Below are positions 1 to 9,255 of a DNA stretch of 64,000 nt, piece after piece. The stretch spans positions 85,360-149,359 of the forward strand of contig JACKPN010000006.1 of assembly GCA_024233575.1 (NCBI GenBank), given 5' to 3'. A program made the translations under genes and the position numbers. Numbering within the stretch: the stretch's first letter is position 1; the number at the start of each line of letters is the position of its first letter. Origin of the DNA: Chlamydiales bacterium (GTDB lineage Bacteria; Chlamydiota; Chlamydiia; Chlamydiales; Criblamydiaceae). The notes beneath the pieces were generated by a model. That model was not told the DNA's origin and did not search any database. It saw only the letters and a program-made list of their open reading frames with translations.

Positions 1-39
1 GACCTTCTCGGTCAGCATATCGATATCCAATGCCATCAT
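1..39 (-). CDS. 5' end of an unidentified gene, cut by the window edge
   Basis: Two consecutive ATG codons on the minus strand (39 and 36) follow an AGGCGG ribosome-binding-like sequence at about 45-50, and the frame stays open to the edge (begins MMALDIDMLTEKV). Only 13 residues are visible, so the product cannot be identified. It lies 53 bp downstream of the stop of the next gene, on the same strand, so the two may be co-transcribed. Confidence 0.4.
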   Translation of the reverse strand, partial: MMALDIDMLTEKV

Positions 40-92
40 CAAACCGCCTCTGTTCTCTCGATGCCACTATAGCGGTTCCAAAAAAAATGTCC

Positions 93-1007
93 CTACTTTT
101 TGTTACTCAAGCGTTCCATTTTTGCGATCGCCAACTGACTAAGCCTGCAATCGACTCTTTCCAAATTCTCCTGAACCAAGGAATAAACGGATTTTTTCCA
201 CTCCTTATAAAAAAACTCCGCTTTTTCGTAGCACGCTTTCGGCTTAAGTTCAGAGTGTTCTGTCAATAATTCAAAAAATAACGCTACAAGAACACTTCTT
301 TTAACCTGCTTCATCCAGCAGTTGCCGATACGCTGAGGCTTTTTCTTCGCTTTTGTTAACAAATCGAGTCCTTCCAGAAGGCGTACCGAATGAATATCGA
401 GATCTTTTAGAAAAATTTTCTGATATCTCTCATGATATTTTTCCGGAGAGTGAAGGCTTCTATCGTGGAATATGGCATTCGTAGCTTCATGGGACGTGCT
501 CAATTTCGCTAGCTGTAGCGTCTCGACACGTTCCTCCAGATCCTTCCAATTGTCATAGACAGTGGCATAAAAGGGAAACGGCTTGCCCGAAGAGTCAATG
601 ATTACCTCAAAACGGGGAGTGTTAGGATTCCATTCTTTTGTTACTGTTCCATGCAGACGGACCGCAGAATGACGATGCCAGAATCCGGAAATACTCATAT
701 CAAGGTAGGATCGTGGGAGCGTATTTTCAACATCTGCAGGTAAAAAAGATCGTACAGCCTTCTTTATGCTCTGAGTAAAATCAGGAAAGCGAACCGCCTG
801 CTCATCGGCAAATTTCAGAAAGGTGAAGCGCACCCAGCGGAACCCTAGCTCATGGGTGTTCCCTTCTTCACCAAGGTATCCGTCCTTGTTGCCGATGCTG
901 AGAAAACCGGCCACGGCAGCGGAAAATCGCTCTTGCCTTTCAATTCTTGCCCAATCATGATACGGGTCATTGACTGGCGTATGATGATAACTACATTGAT
1001 AATGCAT
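93..1007 (-). CDS. Hypothetical protein, 304 aa
   Basis: I do not recognise the family. The ATG at 1007 is well supported by an AAGGAG ribosome-binding site five bases upstream. The protein has no signal peptide or membrane segment. It is rich in aromatic and charged residues, and its C-terminal third (about residues 200-304) is Lys/Glu-rich and probably helical. It is divergent from the carbonic anhydrase gene, with a 92-bp gap that should hold both promoters. No catalytic motif stands out, so it is best read as a soluble lineage-specific protein. Confidence 0.75.
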   Translation of the reverse strand: MHYQCSYHHTPVNDPYHDWARIERQERFSAAVAGFLSIGNKDGYLGEEGNTHELGFRWVRFTFLKFADEQAVRFPDFTQSIKKAVRSFLPADVENTLPRSYLDMSISGFWHRHSAVRLHGTVTKEWNPNTPRFEVIIDSSGKPFPFYATVYDNWKDLEERVETLQLAKLSTSHEATNAIFHDRSLHSPEKYHERYQKIFLKDLDIHSVRLLEGLDLLTKAKKKPQRIGNCWMKQVKRSVLVALFFELLTEHSELKPKACYEKAEFFYKEWKKSVYSLVQENLERVDCRLSQLAIAKMERLSNKK

Positions 1008-1099
1008 CCTTGCTCCTTGTTGCTAAGAACATCATTTTAGCAATACAATGTAAACGGAAATGAAAGAGTTTGTTAAAATTTGATTAAGGACATACTTGC

Positions 1100-1738
1100 A
1101 TGCGCGTATTAAAACATCTTTTCGATAATAACCGCCGCTGGGCGGAAGGCAAGCTTCAGCAAAATCCTGAAACCTTCCGCAGACTTTCGGAAAAGCAAAC
1201 GCCGAAATATCTTTGGTTCGGCTGCTCCGACAGCCGCATTCCCGCCAATGAAATCCTCGGACTGGAGCCGGGAGAACTTTTTGTCCATCGCAACATTGCC
1301 AATCTCTTCCCACATACCGACTTCAACTGCCTATCGGTTTTACAGTATGCTGTCGACTATCTGAACGTGGAACATATCATCGTCTGCGGCCATTACGGCT
1401 GCGGCGGTGTCGCAGCGGCAATGGAAAATGCGCAGTTCGGCCTTGTCGACAACTGGCTGAGGATCATCCGCGATGTCTACTTTCGAGAAAAAGATGCATT
1501 GGAAGATATTATTGACGAAAATCTCAGATACCAACGGCTTGTTGAGCTGAATGTCCTCTATCAGGTGATGAACATATGCTATACCACAATCGTACAAAAC
1601 GCTTGGGCAAATGGCAAAAGCTTGACGGTGCATGGATGGGTATATGACCTGGAAACCGGTCTACTTAAAGATCTCGACTGCTGCATCTCGTCGATAAACC
1701 AGATCGAAAACGCCTACAACACATTAAAGCTGCATTAA
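1100..1738 (+). CDS. can: Beta-class carbonic anhydrase
   Basis: Reversibly hydrates CO2 to bicarbonate in the cytoplasm. At 212 aa the length is typical for the beta class. The zinc and active-site residues are all visible: C42, D44 and R46 in CSDSR, and H98 and C101 in GHYGCGG. This is the classic Cys2-His-Asp arrangement of E. coli Can. An AAGGA sequence lies upstream of the ATG. The stop codon is followed immediately by the ATG of the outer-membrane barrel gene, so the two are probably translated from one message. Confidence 0.95.
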   Translation: MRVLKHLFDNNRRWAEGKLQQNPETFRRLSEKQTPKYLWFGCSDSRIPANEILGLEPGELFVHRNIANLFPHTDFNCLSVLQYAVDYLNVEHIIVCGHYGCGGVAAAMENAQFGLVDNWLRIIRDVYFREKDALEDIIDENLRYQRLVELNVLYQVMNICYTTIVQNAWANGKSLTVHGWVYDLETGLLKDLDCCISSINQIENAYNTLKLH

Positions 1739-2404
1739 ATGAAGCTGCTACTCCTTTTCATTCTTACCATCGCTTTCCAATCAGCTCATGCAAGGGGGTA
1801 TATTACGCCGCATGCCGGCGTAAGCTATGTACAAAGTGTTGATGAAGTGCTCCAGATTCCCTTAGGAAACGCCGGCATTAGCTCTCTTGTGAGCTGCAAA
1901 GGCACGTTTGAACCGGGATGCGCAATCGGATGCGCTACCGGATATCAATGCAATCATTATCGGATTGAAATCGACTATACCCATTCACGTAACGAGCTCT
2001 ACCGTATGGTAAGTGAATTGGATCCTGAAAGAGACCAAAGTTACCACTTCTACTCAGGGTTTATCGAAACGGATCAGCTGATGCTAAATGGCTGTTATCA
2101 ATTGGGTATATGTTCGCCATTCACCCCATATTTAGGAGCTGGGATTGGTTATGTCAGACTTTCGACCGAACAAATCTTAGGGTTCACCTTTTTTGACGGT
2201 GAAACCGTCAATGAAAACGTTCACTGCTTTGGATATAACCTTAAAGCCGGCGTCGACTACTGCATCAACGAACGAGTCAGATTCAACATCTTCTACTCGT
2301 TTACCGACCTAAACCAAGTGAATCTGAAGGACCTACTGGGCAACTCATTTGCCATCTACTTCCGTATGCATTGCCTGAACGCTGGGCTTCAACTGAGCTA
2401 TTGA
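1739..2404 (+). CDS. Probable outer-membrane beta-barrel protein
   Basis: A 221-aa protein with a clear signal peptide (residues 1-18, cleavage after SAHA). The rest alternates polar and hydrophobic residues with many Gly and Tyr, as in OmpA/OmpW-like 8-stranded barrels (for example PYLGAGIGYVRLS near residues 134-146). It ends in a hydrophobic-aromatic strand (LQLSY) typical of outer-membrane proteins. There are several cysteines (in SCKG, GCAIGC and NGCYQLGIC), which recalls the disulfide-linked chlamydial envelope. It starts on the base after the carbonic anhydrase stop codon. The assignment rests on fold-like features, not a named family. Confidence 0.65.
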   Translation: MKLLLLFILTIAFQSAHARGYITPHAGVSYVQSVDEVLQIPLGNAGISSLVSCKGTFEPGCAIGCATGYQCNHYRIEIDYTHSRNELYRMVSELDPERDQSYHFYSGFIETDQLMLNGCYQLGICSPFTPYLGAGIGYVRLSTEQILGFTFFDGETVNENVHCFGYNLKAGVDYCINERVRFNIFYSFTDLNQVNLKDLLGNSFAIYFRMHCLNAGLQLSY

Positions 2405-2418
2405 CTGATCGAAAGGTA

Positions 2419-4179
2419 TTAATGATGTGTGCGTACCGGCAGGGTGATCGTAAAGGTCGTTCCCTTGCCGACTTCAGAATCGACCGTGATCTTGCCAAAA
2501 TGTTTCTCAATAATCGTTTCTACAAGGGAAAGGCCTAGCCCTGAACCGCCCATCTTGCGCGAATGCGCCTTATCGACGGTATAAAAGCGATGAAAAATAT
2601 ATGGCAGATCTTCTTTGGGAATGCCGATTCCCTTGTCGCTCACCCTGATTTCATACGCTTTGTCAAGTTTCTTGACAGCAACGGTAACGTCCGCCGGAGG
2701 TTTGGAATACTTGGCAGCATTGGTCATCAGGTTTGTCATCGCCATCTCCAGCAGTTCACCATCACCAAGAAGAGAATACTCTTCATTCTCATCGTAAACG
2801 ACGGTAACTTGCGCATCAGTATAGGCATCGCGAACAACCATGGCGCAATTATTAACGATATCGACTAGGTCGCAAGGAAGAATACGCGACTCCGGCAGCT
2901 GTTCAATGTCGGCAAGTGTGAGCAGGTCGCGGATCAGCTTGGTCATCCGATTACAATTATTCACAATTTTTCCTGTTACCAGCGCCATCGTGTCCTGCGG
3001 CATCGTCGGATTATCATGAAGGGTTTCTGCAAAACCACGAATGATGGTGATAGGAGTTTTCAATTCGTGAGAGGCGTTGGCGATGAAGTCTTTTCGCATC
3101 TCATGAATACGGTGATGAATAGTCTTATCTTCCATGACAAGAACAGCGCCGGTATTCGCCATTTTGGGGGCGGCGATAACGTCAAGAAACAGCTTTTCGC
3201 CGTTGATCTTGATCGTCAGCGTATCCGAGAGCGGCGCTCCTTCTTCCTGGCATTTCTCCAACAGATCATAGATCTTTGACTGCCGTGCAACGATCACTTC
3301 TTTACCAACCAGATCGTCCCATCCCATTTCCAAAAACTTCAGTGCAGTATGGTTGGCATAGGTGACGATATTATTAGTATCGACAGCGATGACGCCCTCG
3401 ACAAGCGACTCCAGGACCGCGCGTTTTTCGTTGCGCTCGGAGGTGATCGCATCGATATGATCCTGAATGCGTGCGGATAGTGAGTTAAGGGTATCGGCAA
3501 GTTTGGTAAACTCATCACCTTTATTTCTCGACGCCAAGCGGATTTCCGGTATCGTCGTTCTCTCTCCTTCCTGATACGGCTTAACAGCGTTGATGATCTC
3601 CTGGATCGGGTTGGTCAAATGATAGATGATGAACCAGGTCATAGCGGTAAAGAGCAGCAAAATCGCAACGGAAAGTCCTAAGAAGCCAAAAATAAAGTCG
3701 GTTGTCAGCTCATTGACATAATTATCAGGAAAGGCTGTACGGATGACATAGGTCTTGCCGTGGAAATCGAAAGCTTTGGCAAAATAGACGAAACGTTGAC
3801 CAAGAAGATCAGAGTAGTCCTCGCCGAAAGCCACGCCATTGCGGAAAGCGTTATTGATTTCAGGCAGCTCCACAACTTCCTCTTGCGAGAAGCGCGGCCC
3901 CACAAGGCGCTTCATGTGAGTGTCGTAGATGATCTTCCGTTCATTGGTAAAGATGCTGACCCTAAAGAAGAGAGAGCTTTTTTCCTCTTTCATCCGACGG
4001 ATAATAGCGTCATTATTCGCCGCGGACTGAAGCTTGACGATGATCTCATCAGCACGATCGCTCATGTTCTTCCTGACGATTTCATTGACCGTGCGCGAAG
4101 CAAAAGGGAACATCAGCGCCAGAAAAAGAAGAAAGACGACGACGTACGAGATGAAAATCTTTTGTCTAAAACTATACAT
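2419..4179 (-). CDS. Sensor histidine kinase, PhoR/WalK type
   Basis: Membrane two-component sensor of about 586 aa. In order, numbered from the first in-frame start codon (nine bases upstream): TM1 at about 10-30, an extracytoplasmic sensor region at about 31-165, TM2 at about 166-190, a HAMP linker, a PAS domain (about 255-350), HisKA with the phosphoacceptor H374 in ASHELKTP, and HATPase_c with an N-box (TNLMTNAAKYS), DKGIGIP and GGSGLGLSL. All catalytic boxes are intact. The ATG at 4179 is chosen over an upstream TTG. No response regulator gene adjoins it, so it is an orphan kinase. Its partner may be encoded elsewhere. Confidence 0.9.
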   Translation of the reverse strand: MYSFRQKIFISYVVVFLLFLALMFPFASRTVNEIVRKNMSDRADEIIVKLQSAANNDAIIRRMKEEKSSLFFRVSIFTNERKIIYDTHMKRLVGPRFSQEEVVELPEINNAFRNGVAFGEDYSDLLGQRFVYFAKAFDFHGKTYVIRTAFPDNYVNELTTDFIFGFLGLSVAILLLFTAMTWFIIYHLTNPIQEIINAVKPYQEGERTTIPEIRLASRNKGDEFTKLADTLNSLSARIQDHIDAITSERNEKRAVLESLVEGVIAVDTNNIVTYANHTALKFLEMGWDDLVGKEVIVARQSKIYDLLEKCQEEGAPLSDTLTIKINGEKLFLDVIAAPKMANTGAVLVMEDKTIHHRIHEMRKDFIANASHELKTPITIIRGFAETLHDNPTMPQDTMALVTGKIVNNCNRMTKLIRDLLTLADIEQLPESRILPCDLVDIVNNCAMVVRDAYTDAQVTVVYDENEEYSLLGDGELLEMAMTNLMTNAAKYSKPPADVTVAVKKLDKAYEIRVSDKGIGIPKEDLPYIFHRFYTVDKAHSRKMGGSGLGLSLVETIIEKHFGKITVDSEVGKGTTFTITLPVRTHH

Positions 4180-4237
4180 AATCAACAATTTATCTAACTA
4201 ATCTCGTTATATCTTATCACAAATAATTAATAAATTG

Positions 4238-5209
4238 TTATGCAGAAAAATGATTCCGCCAATAACTCATCTGGCCAAAAAACATTGGAATATGCTGAAA
4301 ATGAGCGTGTAATGCAAAAAATATCCGTGTCCGTAGATCTTTTGTGAACCGATCGGCAAGCAGGGCGGTACGAAATACCATGAATCCAATCAGGCAAAAG
4401 AAAAAGAAAAGAGGCGCAAGGGTCCCTAGCATCACGATGCCGGCAAGGGAAAAAAAGAAAATGAATAATAGTCCACTGCCTTTCAACAAGTTATAGTGGG
4501 CGCGCCTAAGCCAGAGAGGATCGTCGCTATTTTTATAACGTTGAGAGATTTCAGCATAAGCGTAGCCTGTACGGAAACAGCGGTTCCAATACTGACTGAA
4601 GTGGGTCATCGCCAGATCATGCAAAGTCATCGGCCTGTCGACATGCAAAACGATATATCCTTTATTACGGATCTTCCAGCACATATCGGGCTCTTCACCG
4701 GCTATAAGAGTCTCATCATAGCCGCCGACCTCTTCAAGGACGCTGCGACGGATCAAGGCATCGCCGCCGCAATATTCTACGGGACCGAATGACCATATCC
4801 AGTCGAGATCCAAAGCGCGATTATAAGGTGAAGCATCAGGATACTCCTCACGGCGGATGCCGCAAATAACAGCAACTCCTTCATCAACAAAATCCGGAAG
4901 AGTATCGACAACAAAATTGGGATCGACAACGGTATCGCCATCAAGAAAGAAAATGAATTCACCCTTTGCAGCTTTCCATCCTGCATTTCTACCAACGGAT
5001 GCTGTAGAAATAGGAGGTTTAACAATAAGGGTCGTCACACCTAAGGCGCGAGCTATATCAGCGCTGCCATCCGTTGATGATGAGTCGACATAAAAAACCT
5101 CCATGCCTCCATTAGGTTGGCGCATGGCAAGCACAGACTCAATGCACCGCTTAAGGCGCGATCCTCCGTTGCGGCCGATGATGACGACAGAGACTTTCGG
5201 CTCAGACAT
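4238..5209 (-). CDS. Family 2 glycosyltransferase, membrane-anchored
   Basis: A 323-aa GT-A fold enzyme expected to add a sugar from a nucleotide donor to a lipid-linked or polysaccharide acceptor at the inner membrane. Visible elements are VSVVIIGRN at the start, the metal-binding D90-G-D92 (FFLDGDTV), an acidic acceptor-side motif (GEEPDMCWK), and two hydrophobic segments near residues 245-290. The ATG at 5209 overlaps the end of the EpsI gene by eight bases, so this is the last gene of the exosortase operon. It is probably the polymer-building enzyme of the locus; the sugar is unknown. Confidence 0.85.
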   Translation of the reverse strand: MSEPKVSVVIIGRNGGSRLKRCIESVLAMRQPNGGMEVFYVDSSSTDGSADIARALGVTTLIVKPPISTASVGRNAGWKAAKGEFIFFLDGDTVVDPNFVVDTLPDFVDEGVAVICGIRREEYPDASPYNRALDLDWIWSFGPVEYCGGDALIRRSVLEEVGGYDETLIAGEEPDMCWKIRNKGYIVLHVDRPMTLHDLAMTHFSQYWNRCFRTGYAYAEISQRYKNSDDPLWLRRAHYNLLKGSGLLFIFFFSLAGIVMLGTLAPLFFFFCLIGFMVFRTALLADRFTKDLRTRIFFALHAHFQHIPMFFGQMSYWRNHFSA

Positions 5210-5789
5210 GGAACAACGCGGGAAAATCAATCTCAAGGTCTTCTAGGTTGATGTTGCTGCCATTAATGGGCTGGACAAGAATCAACACTGGCTCAGGTCC
5301 GGATGCTCCCAATGTTAACCGCCGCACTGTCGACTGCCACCAATAACGCATCGGAGATGTATAGTTGCCGTTCTGATCCGAGAACCAGAAAAGCGCCTGT
5401 TTTTCCTCGTCATCACGCTTGATGTGGAGCAGCGTCGCATCGCCATGGGGAATTTTCACATCTTCAGAGCTGAGTATCTCCCAACCTGCACCGCGAAAGC
5501 AGTAATAAGGATCATGAACAACGTGGCGATTTTTCGTCCCGTCAAGGATCGTGATGAACATCATCTGTTTGCCCACTCGATAGATTCTCTTAACGACGTT
5601 GACCCCAGCAAAGAACTTTTCCTCAAAAGGAGTCAAGAACAACTCCTTGCCTTCAAAGCCTGAACCGTTGAGCGGCAATGCTTCGATGCGGTTTTTCGCA
5701 TCCGGCAACGGATAAAATTGCCAAACGATGCCGAGAAGCACCGAAGCGATAAAGAATGTCCATAATAGGATGCGTGCTGATGCTTTCAT
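5202..5789 (-). CDS. epsI: EpsI-like exosortase-associated protein (DUF3485)
   Basis: A 195-aa protein with one N-terminal membrane anchor (about residues 8-26) and an extracytoplasmic domain. The family hallmark is present: a basic strand (KRIYRVGKQ) followed by RHVVHDPYYCFRGAGWEI with its conserved His, Cys and Gly-Trp. EpsI/DUF3485 proteins occur fused to, or next to, exosortases; their biochemical role is not settled. The start ATG overlaps the TGA of the preceding gene (ATGA, 5786-5789), showing translational coupling. Longer in-frame starts that reach back through that gene were rejected. Confidence 0.85.
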   Translation of the reverse strand: MKASARILLWTFFIASVLLGIVWQFYPLPDAKNRIEALPLNGSGFEGKELFLTPFEEKFFAGVNVVKRIYRVGKQMMFITILDGTKNRHVVHDPYYCFRGAGWEILSSEDVKIPHGDATLLHIKRDDEEKQALFWFSDQNGNYTSPMRYWWQSTVRRLTLGASGPEPVLILVQPINGSNINLEDLEIDFPALFHV

Positions 5790-6253
5790 CGTTTCCTCCA
5801 CATGACGATGAGTGCCCATAGCGCTGCTGCGACTGCTAAGATAATCCGCACGGGCACGATAATTGAGGGAAAAACATAGCTCCCTACCCACCCTAGAGCA
5901 GGCATCCAGGAGAGCGAACCGGCAATCCAAGCGAGAAAGGGCCATTGCCAGGGAATGAGAGCAGAAAGAGCAAAGGCAAACCCAAAATAGTTCAACGTAT
6001 TGAAAGAGCCCATCTGCCCAAAAAGAACAAGGATAAGCGCTATCCAAATCGGGAAGCTGTTCCATTTGACTTCAGGTTTGGTAATGAAGTAGTGAAGCCA
6101 AAAAAGTGGTATAGGAAGCATCCAAACCAAAAACGCAGCCCAACTGTACAGCACGAGTGGAGCCCCTACCCAGTGGCTGAAGAGTATCGACGACTGCCAT
6201 GCAGAGTAGAGAATTACAGCAAAAGCGAGCAGCAGGGAAGATAATCGATTCAA
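5786..6253 (-). CDS. Small multi-spanning membrane protein of the exosortase operon
   Basis: A 155-aa, very hydrophobic protein with about four or five transmembrane helices, Trp-rich, ending in WRKR on the cytoplasmic side. It has no motif I can assign. It starts with TTG at 6253, immediately after the exosortase stop, behind a strong GAGGAGGG ribosome-binding site, and it ends in a 4-base overlap with epsI. Its place between exosortase and EpsI implies a membrane partner in sorting or polymer export. This is inference from position only. Confidence 0.7.
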   Translation of the reverse strand: MNRLSSLLLAFAVILYSAWQSSILFSHWVGAPLVLYSWAAFLVWMLPIPLFWLHYFITKPEVKWNSFPIWIALILVLFGQMGSFNTLNYFGFAFALSALIPWQWPFLAWIAGSLSWMPALGWVGSYVFPSIIVPVRIILAVAAALWALIVMWRKR

Positions 6254-7054
6254 TTATCCCTCCTCGCTTTTTGGTGCTTGAAAAGAAAGAATAGTCCAAC
6301 AAAGACCGAACATTACTAGAATGATCGACCAACCGCCCCACGTATGGAAAGCGCCTGTAGCAAAATCGGGGCTGACGGCAAGCGCGGCGATGATGATTGC
6401 AATGACTCTGATCGTGTTAGCCACCCATGCTATGCCTATCAAGACAGGGATATTCCACCAGTAGCGCGATGTATGTCCTAATAACAGGTAATTGGCGACA
6501 GAGCCTGCAATCAGCATCGACTGCAAAGTGTTCAGCCCTGCACACGCCACATCGACAGAGATTGGCAGTTGATTGATCAGCAGGTTGGTGCCCTCCTGCT
6601 CTACTGAAAAACCGAAAAAATGAAAAACATGTGCCGTCACATTGGCGCCTGACAGGCGGAACCACCAGCCAATACGGTCGGCGTCTAGAGCAACCCATGG
6701 AAATCCCATCAACGGCAAAATCAGAAGCTTGCAAATTCTGTCGTGCATTGATGGATCGGTCCTTTCTTGGATCCAACTCCACAGCAGCATCGTCCATCCA
6801 ATCGTAAGAAGAACGGTAGAATTCAGGGGTATGCCGACAAGCATAACAACCACACCTATGATCAGCCAAGGGAGTGACACCGGAACATCACTAGTACGGA
6901 GCTGCCACGGTGCCGCTAGAAAGATGAAAAGCGGCATGGCAACAATGATAGGAATGGTATCGTCAGACGTGGAAAGCCAGCTGAGATCACGCAGCCAAAT
7001 AAAAAGCGCAAGAAAGATCAGAGCAGCGAGAATAAGGTTATCTTTGAAAGTCAC
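6254..7054 (-). CDS. xrt: Exosortase (membrane transpeptidase for PEP-CTERM proteins)
   Basis: A multi-pass membrane cysteine protease/transpeptidase. Exosortases are known to process the C-terminal PEP-CTERM signal of exported proteins, much as sortases act on LPXTG. With the start used here it is 266 aa with about eight hydrophobic helices, and it shows the catalytic triad: C171 in DVACAGLN, R216 in ANTIR and H237 in GAFHTWGGW. The GTG at 7054 is preferred because GGGAGA lies six bases upstream; a GTG at 7081 is the alternative. It overlaps the end of the upstream TPR gene by 17 bases. A PEP-CTERM substrate is encoded at 12725-13552. Confidence 0.92.
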   Translation of the reverse strand: MTFKDNLILAALIFLALFIWLRDLSWLSTSDDTIPIIVAMPLFIFLAAPWQLRTSDVPVSLPWLIIGVVVMLVGIPLNSTVLLTIGWTMLLWSWIQERTDPSMHDRICKLLILPLMGFPWVALDADRIGWWFRLSGANVTAHVFHFFGFSVEQEGTNLLINQLPISVDVACAGLNTLQSMLIAGSVANYLLLGHTSRYWWNIPVLIGIAWVANTIRVIAIIIAALAVSPDFATGAFHTWGGWSIILVMFGLCWTILSFQAPKSEEG

Positions 7055-9086
7055 CCATCTTCTCCCGATTCTCTGGAACACCGCCTTTTTGCTCTTGGTC
7101 GATCCTAATCAAATTCTCCCGCAGCAGCGTATTATTGGGATATTCTTTGAGCAGTTCAATCGTCAACTGACGTGCGCGCGCCCAGTTTTTTTCCGCGTAG
7201 GCTTTGCGTGCTAAGTAGGATTTTGCTTCCGACGACTGGTCGACTATCGATTCATAAAGTTGGTTAGCCAAGGTGCTATTCCCTTCAAGAAGAGCGATAC
7301 GCGCTAGCGTTTCTTTGCCCTGGACGCTGTCACGAAGCATCCAATTATTATTGATCTCTTCTTTGGCTTTATCATACTCCTTTCTTTCCAGGTAGATAAG
7401 GCTGACGAGCCACGCGGCGCGCTGACCGATCTCATTGTTCAGATGGTCCAGCTGTTGCAGCTGTTCGATGGCAGCATCCGGGCTGTTTTCTGCGATATAC
7501 AGCTCCCCGATCAGCAACGACAGCTCCGGTGTAGATTTCTGTGATTTAGCAAAGTCCAATGCGTCAAGAGGGCTGCGATTGAAGCGGATCGCTTGCGTGA
7601 AACCATATGCCACCCAATTTGGGAAGTCGGCAGGAATAGCTTTTGTCTTCATTAACGAGATCGCTGTCTCAAGCCACCCTGTTGCAAGAAACGCCGACGG
7701 TATCGCCAGATCGCTCTTCAAAAATTTGTCCATCTCTTCAGGAACAGAAAAGGCTGTACCCTGGCTTTTTTCATCTTTCACAAGCTGGCGGATTTGTGCT
7801 AGAAACGGGTGTGCCGTATCGTTAAGCGGACGCTCGAAGGCTGTACGTTCTTTCGGTGTAATCGCCAGTCCGTGTCCGTCAACATTGAACGTACCAAACT
7901 CTTGGTAAGTCAGGAGCAGCTTGAGCAGCAGCTCCAATTCTGGATTCCATGTTTGTTCAGCAAAAGGGTTGTAAGCGAGGAGATTGCGGGCAGTTTGACG
8001 ATCACCCTCTTTCAGTGCGGAAATCAAGCGCAGCCAATAGGTCGCCTGCTGGCGATTCAGGTACTGCTTTCCATTAGGCACTGCATCAAACTCTTTATCG
8101 CTCCAATACTGCCATGGCTTAAGGTTGATGAGGTACTCGATCAACGGATGGAGCTGACCGGGAGGGATATCTTGTTCTTTCCAATCAAGTTCAGCAGGGA
8201 TGGCTACCTTATTCCAAAACCACGCCTTAAGCCAAATATCATCCAGGGTTGTCCCTTTTTTTATAGTTTCAACAAGAACCCCAAGAGCCTGTCGATACTT
8301 GCCATTTCTAATGAAAAAATCGGCAAGTTCGTTGCGCAGTTGTTCATTGTCAGGGTTATCTCTCACGGCAGAAAGATATTCCGAAAGAGCAAGGTCGTCT
8401 TTACCTATCCCCTCAAGAAGCCTAGCTCGATAGAGGCGTAGATTGATGTTATTAGGATCCTTGTTCATTGCCTCAGTGAAATAGTCCCATGATTTTTTCG
8501 GATCTTCTGAAAGATACATGAGCGCAAGGCGCACGAGGCGCCCTGTGTCCTTATGCCCCTGGAACTCTTTGGACTTTAGGAGGTTAATTGCCTCTAAACG
8601 ATTGCCATCAAGGACGAGTTTATCAGCATCAAGAACAAGCCAACTATAGTCCATCGTCTCTTTGCCGCGCCATTGATTGCGCAGCTCTTCGAACTCTAAC
8701 CCCTTGCCTGTCAGTATAAAAGCATCTCCAACCATCAAAACGGCCTTCTCATGGTTTTCGAAGGCTTCAGGACGGTATTCGTAAAGAATGACAAGCTGGG
8801 GAGTATCGAGGGTTTCAACGCTGGCTTCAATAAAGAGATCCATCCAACGCTTTCCGTCTTGACTGTTGCTCTCAATTTCTTGGCGATGTTTCCTGATGAT
8901 ATTTAGAGATTTAGCAGGGTTCCCCTCATCGAGAAGTTTTTTTGCTGTTGTGTAATCCTCGTCAGCGAGCTGCTCAAGTGTTCCTGCCGGGCGGAAAATC
9001 TGCTTCGCTCCCGGCATATAAACCAAACCGACAAGGATAGCGACGGCACAGGCAATGAGAAGAATGACTAAACCAAATTTGCGCAT
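7038..9086 (-). CDS. TPR-repeat membrane protein of the exosortase locus (copy 1)
   Basis: A 682-aa protein with an N-terminal membrane anchor (about residues 3-25) and then a long helical region with recognisable TPR-like repeats, for example DPNNINLRLYRARLLEGIGK and DNPDNEQLRNELADFFIRNG. A TPR scaffold next to an exosortase usually serves polysaccharide export or protein sorting. The ATG at 9086 is chosen for its GGGG ribosome-binding sequence; one at 9098 is possible. It is a clear paralog of the next upstream gene: the same anchor, the same repeat positions and shared stretches such as KAWFW near the middle. It overlaps the exosortase start. Confidence 0.8.
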   Translation of the reverse strand: MRKFGLVILLIACAVAILVGLVYMPGAKQIFRPAGTLEQLADEDYTTAKKLLDEGNPAKSLNIIRKHRQEIESNSQDGKRWMDLFIEASVETLDTPQLVILYEYRPEAFENHEKAVLMVGDAFILTGKGLEFEELRNQWRGKETMDYSWLVLDADKLVLDGNRLEAINLLKSKEFQGHKDTGRLVRLALMYLSEDPKKSWDYFTEAMNKDPNNINLRLYRARLLEGIGKDDLALSEYLSAVRDNPDNEQLRNELADFFIRNGKYRQALGVLVETIKKGTTLDDIWLKAWFWNKVAIPAELDWKEQDIPPGQLHPLIEYLINLKPWQYWSDKEFDAVPNGKQYLNRQQATYWLRLISALKEGDRQTARNLLAYNPFAEQTWNPELELLLKLLLTYQEFGTFNVDGHGLAITPKERTAFERPLNDTAHPFLAQIRQLVKDEKSQGTAFSVPEEMDKFLKSDLAIPSAFLATGWLETAISLMKTKAIPADFPNWVAYGFTQAIRFNRSPLDALDFAKSQKSTPELSLLIGELYIAENSPDAAIEQLQQLDHLNNEIGQRAAWLVSLIYLERKEYDKAKEEINNNWMLRDSVQGKETLARIALLEGNSTLANQLYESIVDQSSEAKSYLARKAYAEKNWARARQLTIELLKEYPNNTLLRENLIRIDQEQKGGVPENREKMGDFQR

Positions 9087-9225
9087 GGAACACCCCATTT
9101 CAAAACTACTGACATTAAATAACGCATTACAGAGGTTACCACCTCTACAGAAAGGTCATTCATAACCTATTTCTACGCCAATGTAAATTAATTATTTTTC
9201 ACAATAGCTAATAGCTAGAATTTTT

Positions 9226-9255
9226 TTATACCGAAAATGATTCAAGAATCGGTTT
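9226..9255. repeat. Dispersed 30-bp repeat (TATACCGAAA family), copy 1
   Basis: The sequence TTATACCGAAAATGATTC followed by AAGAATCGGTTT recurs at 25134-25171, where it is a full palindrome, and its second half recurs as the arms of the element at 62241-62420. Here it overlaps the stop codon of the upstream TPR gene. The long A/T tract lies on the wrong side for it to serve as that gene's terminator. Confidence 0.7.

Noticed and set aside
5202..6065. A 287-aa version of EpsI starting far upstream
   Set aside because: The extra N-terminal part is the membrane-protein gene read in another frame; the ATGA-coupled start at 5789 gives a normal EpsI.
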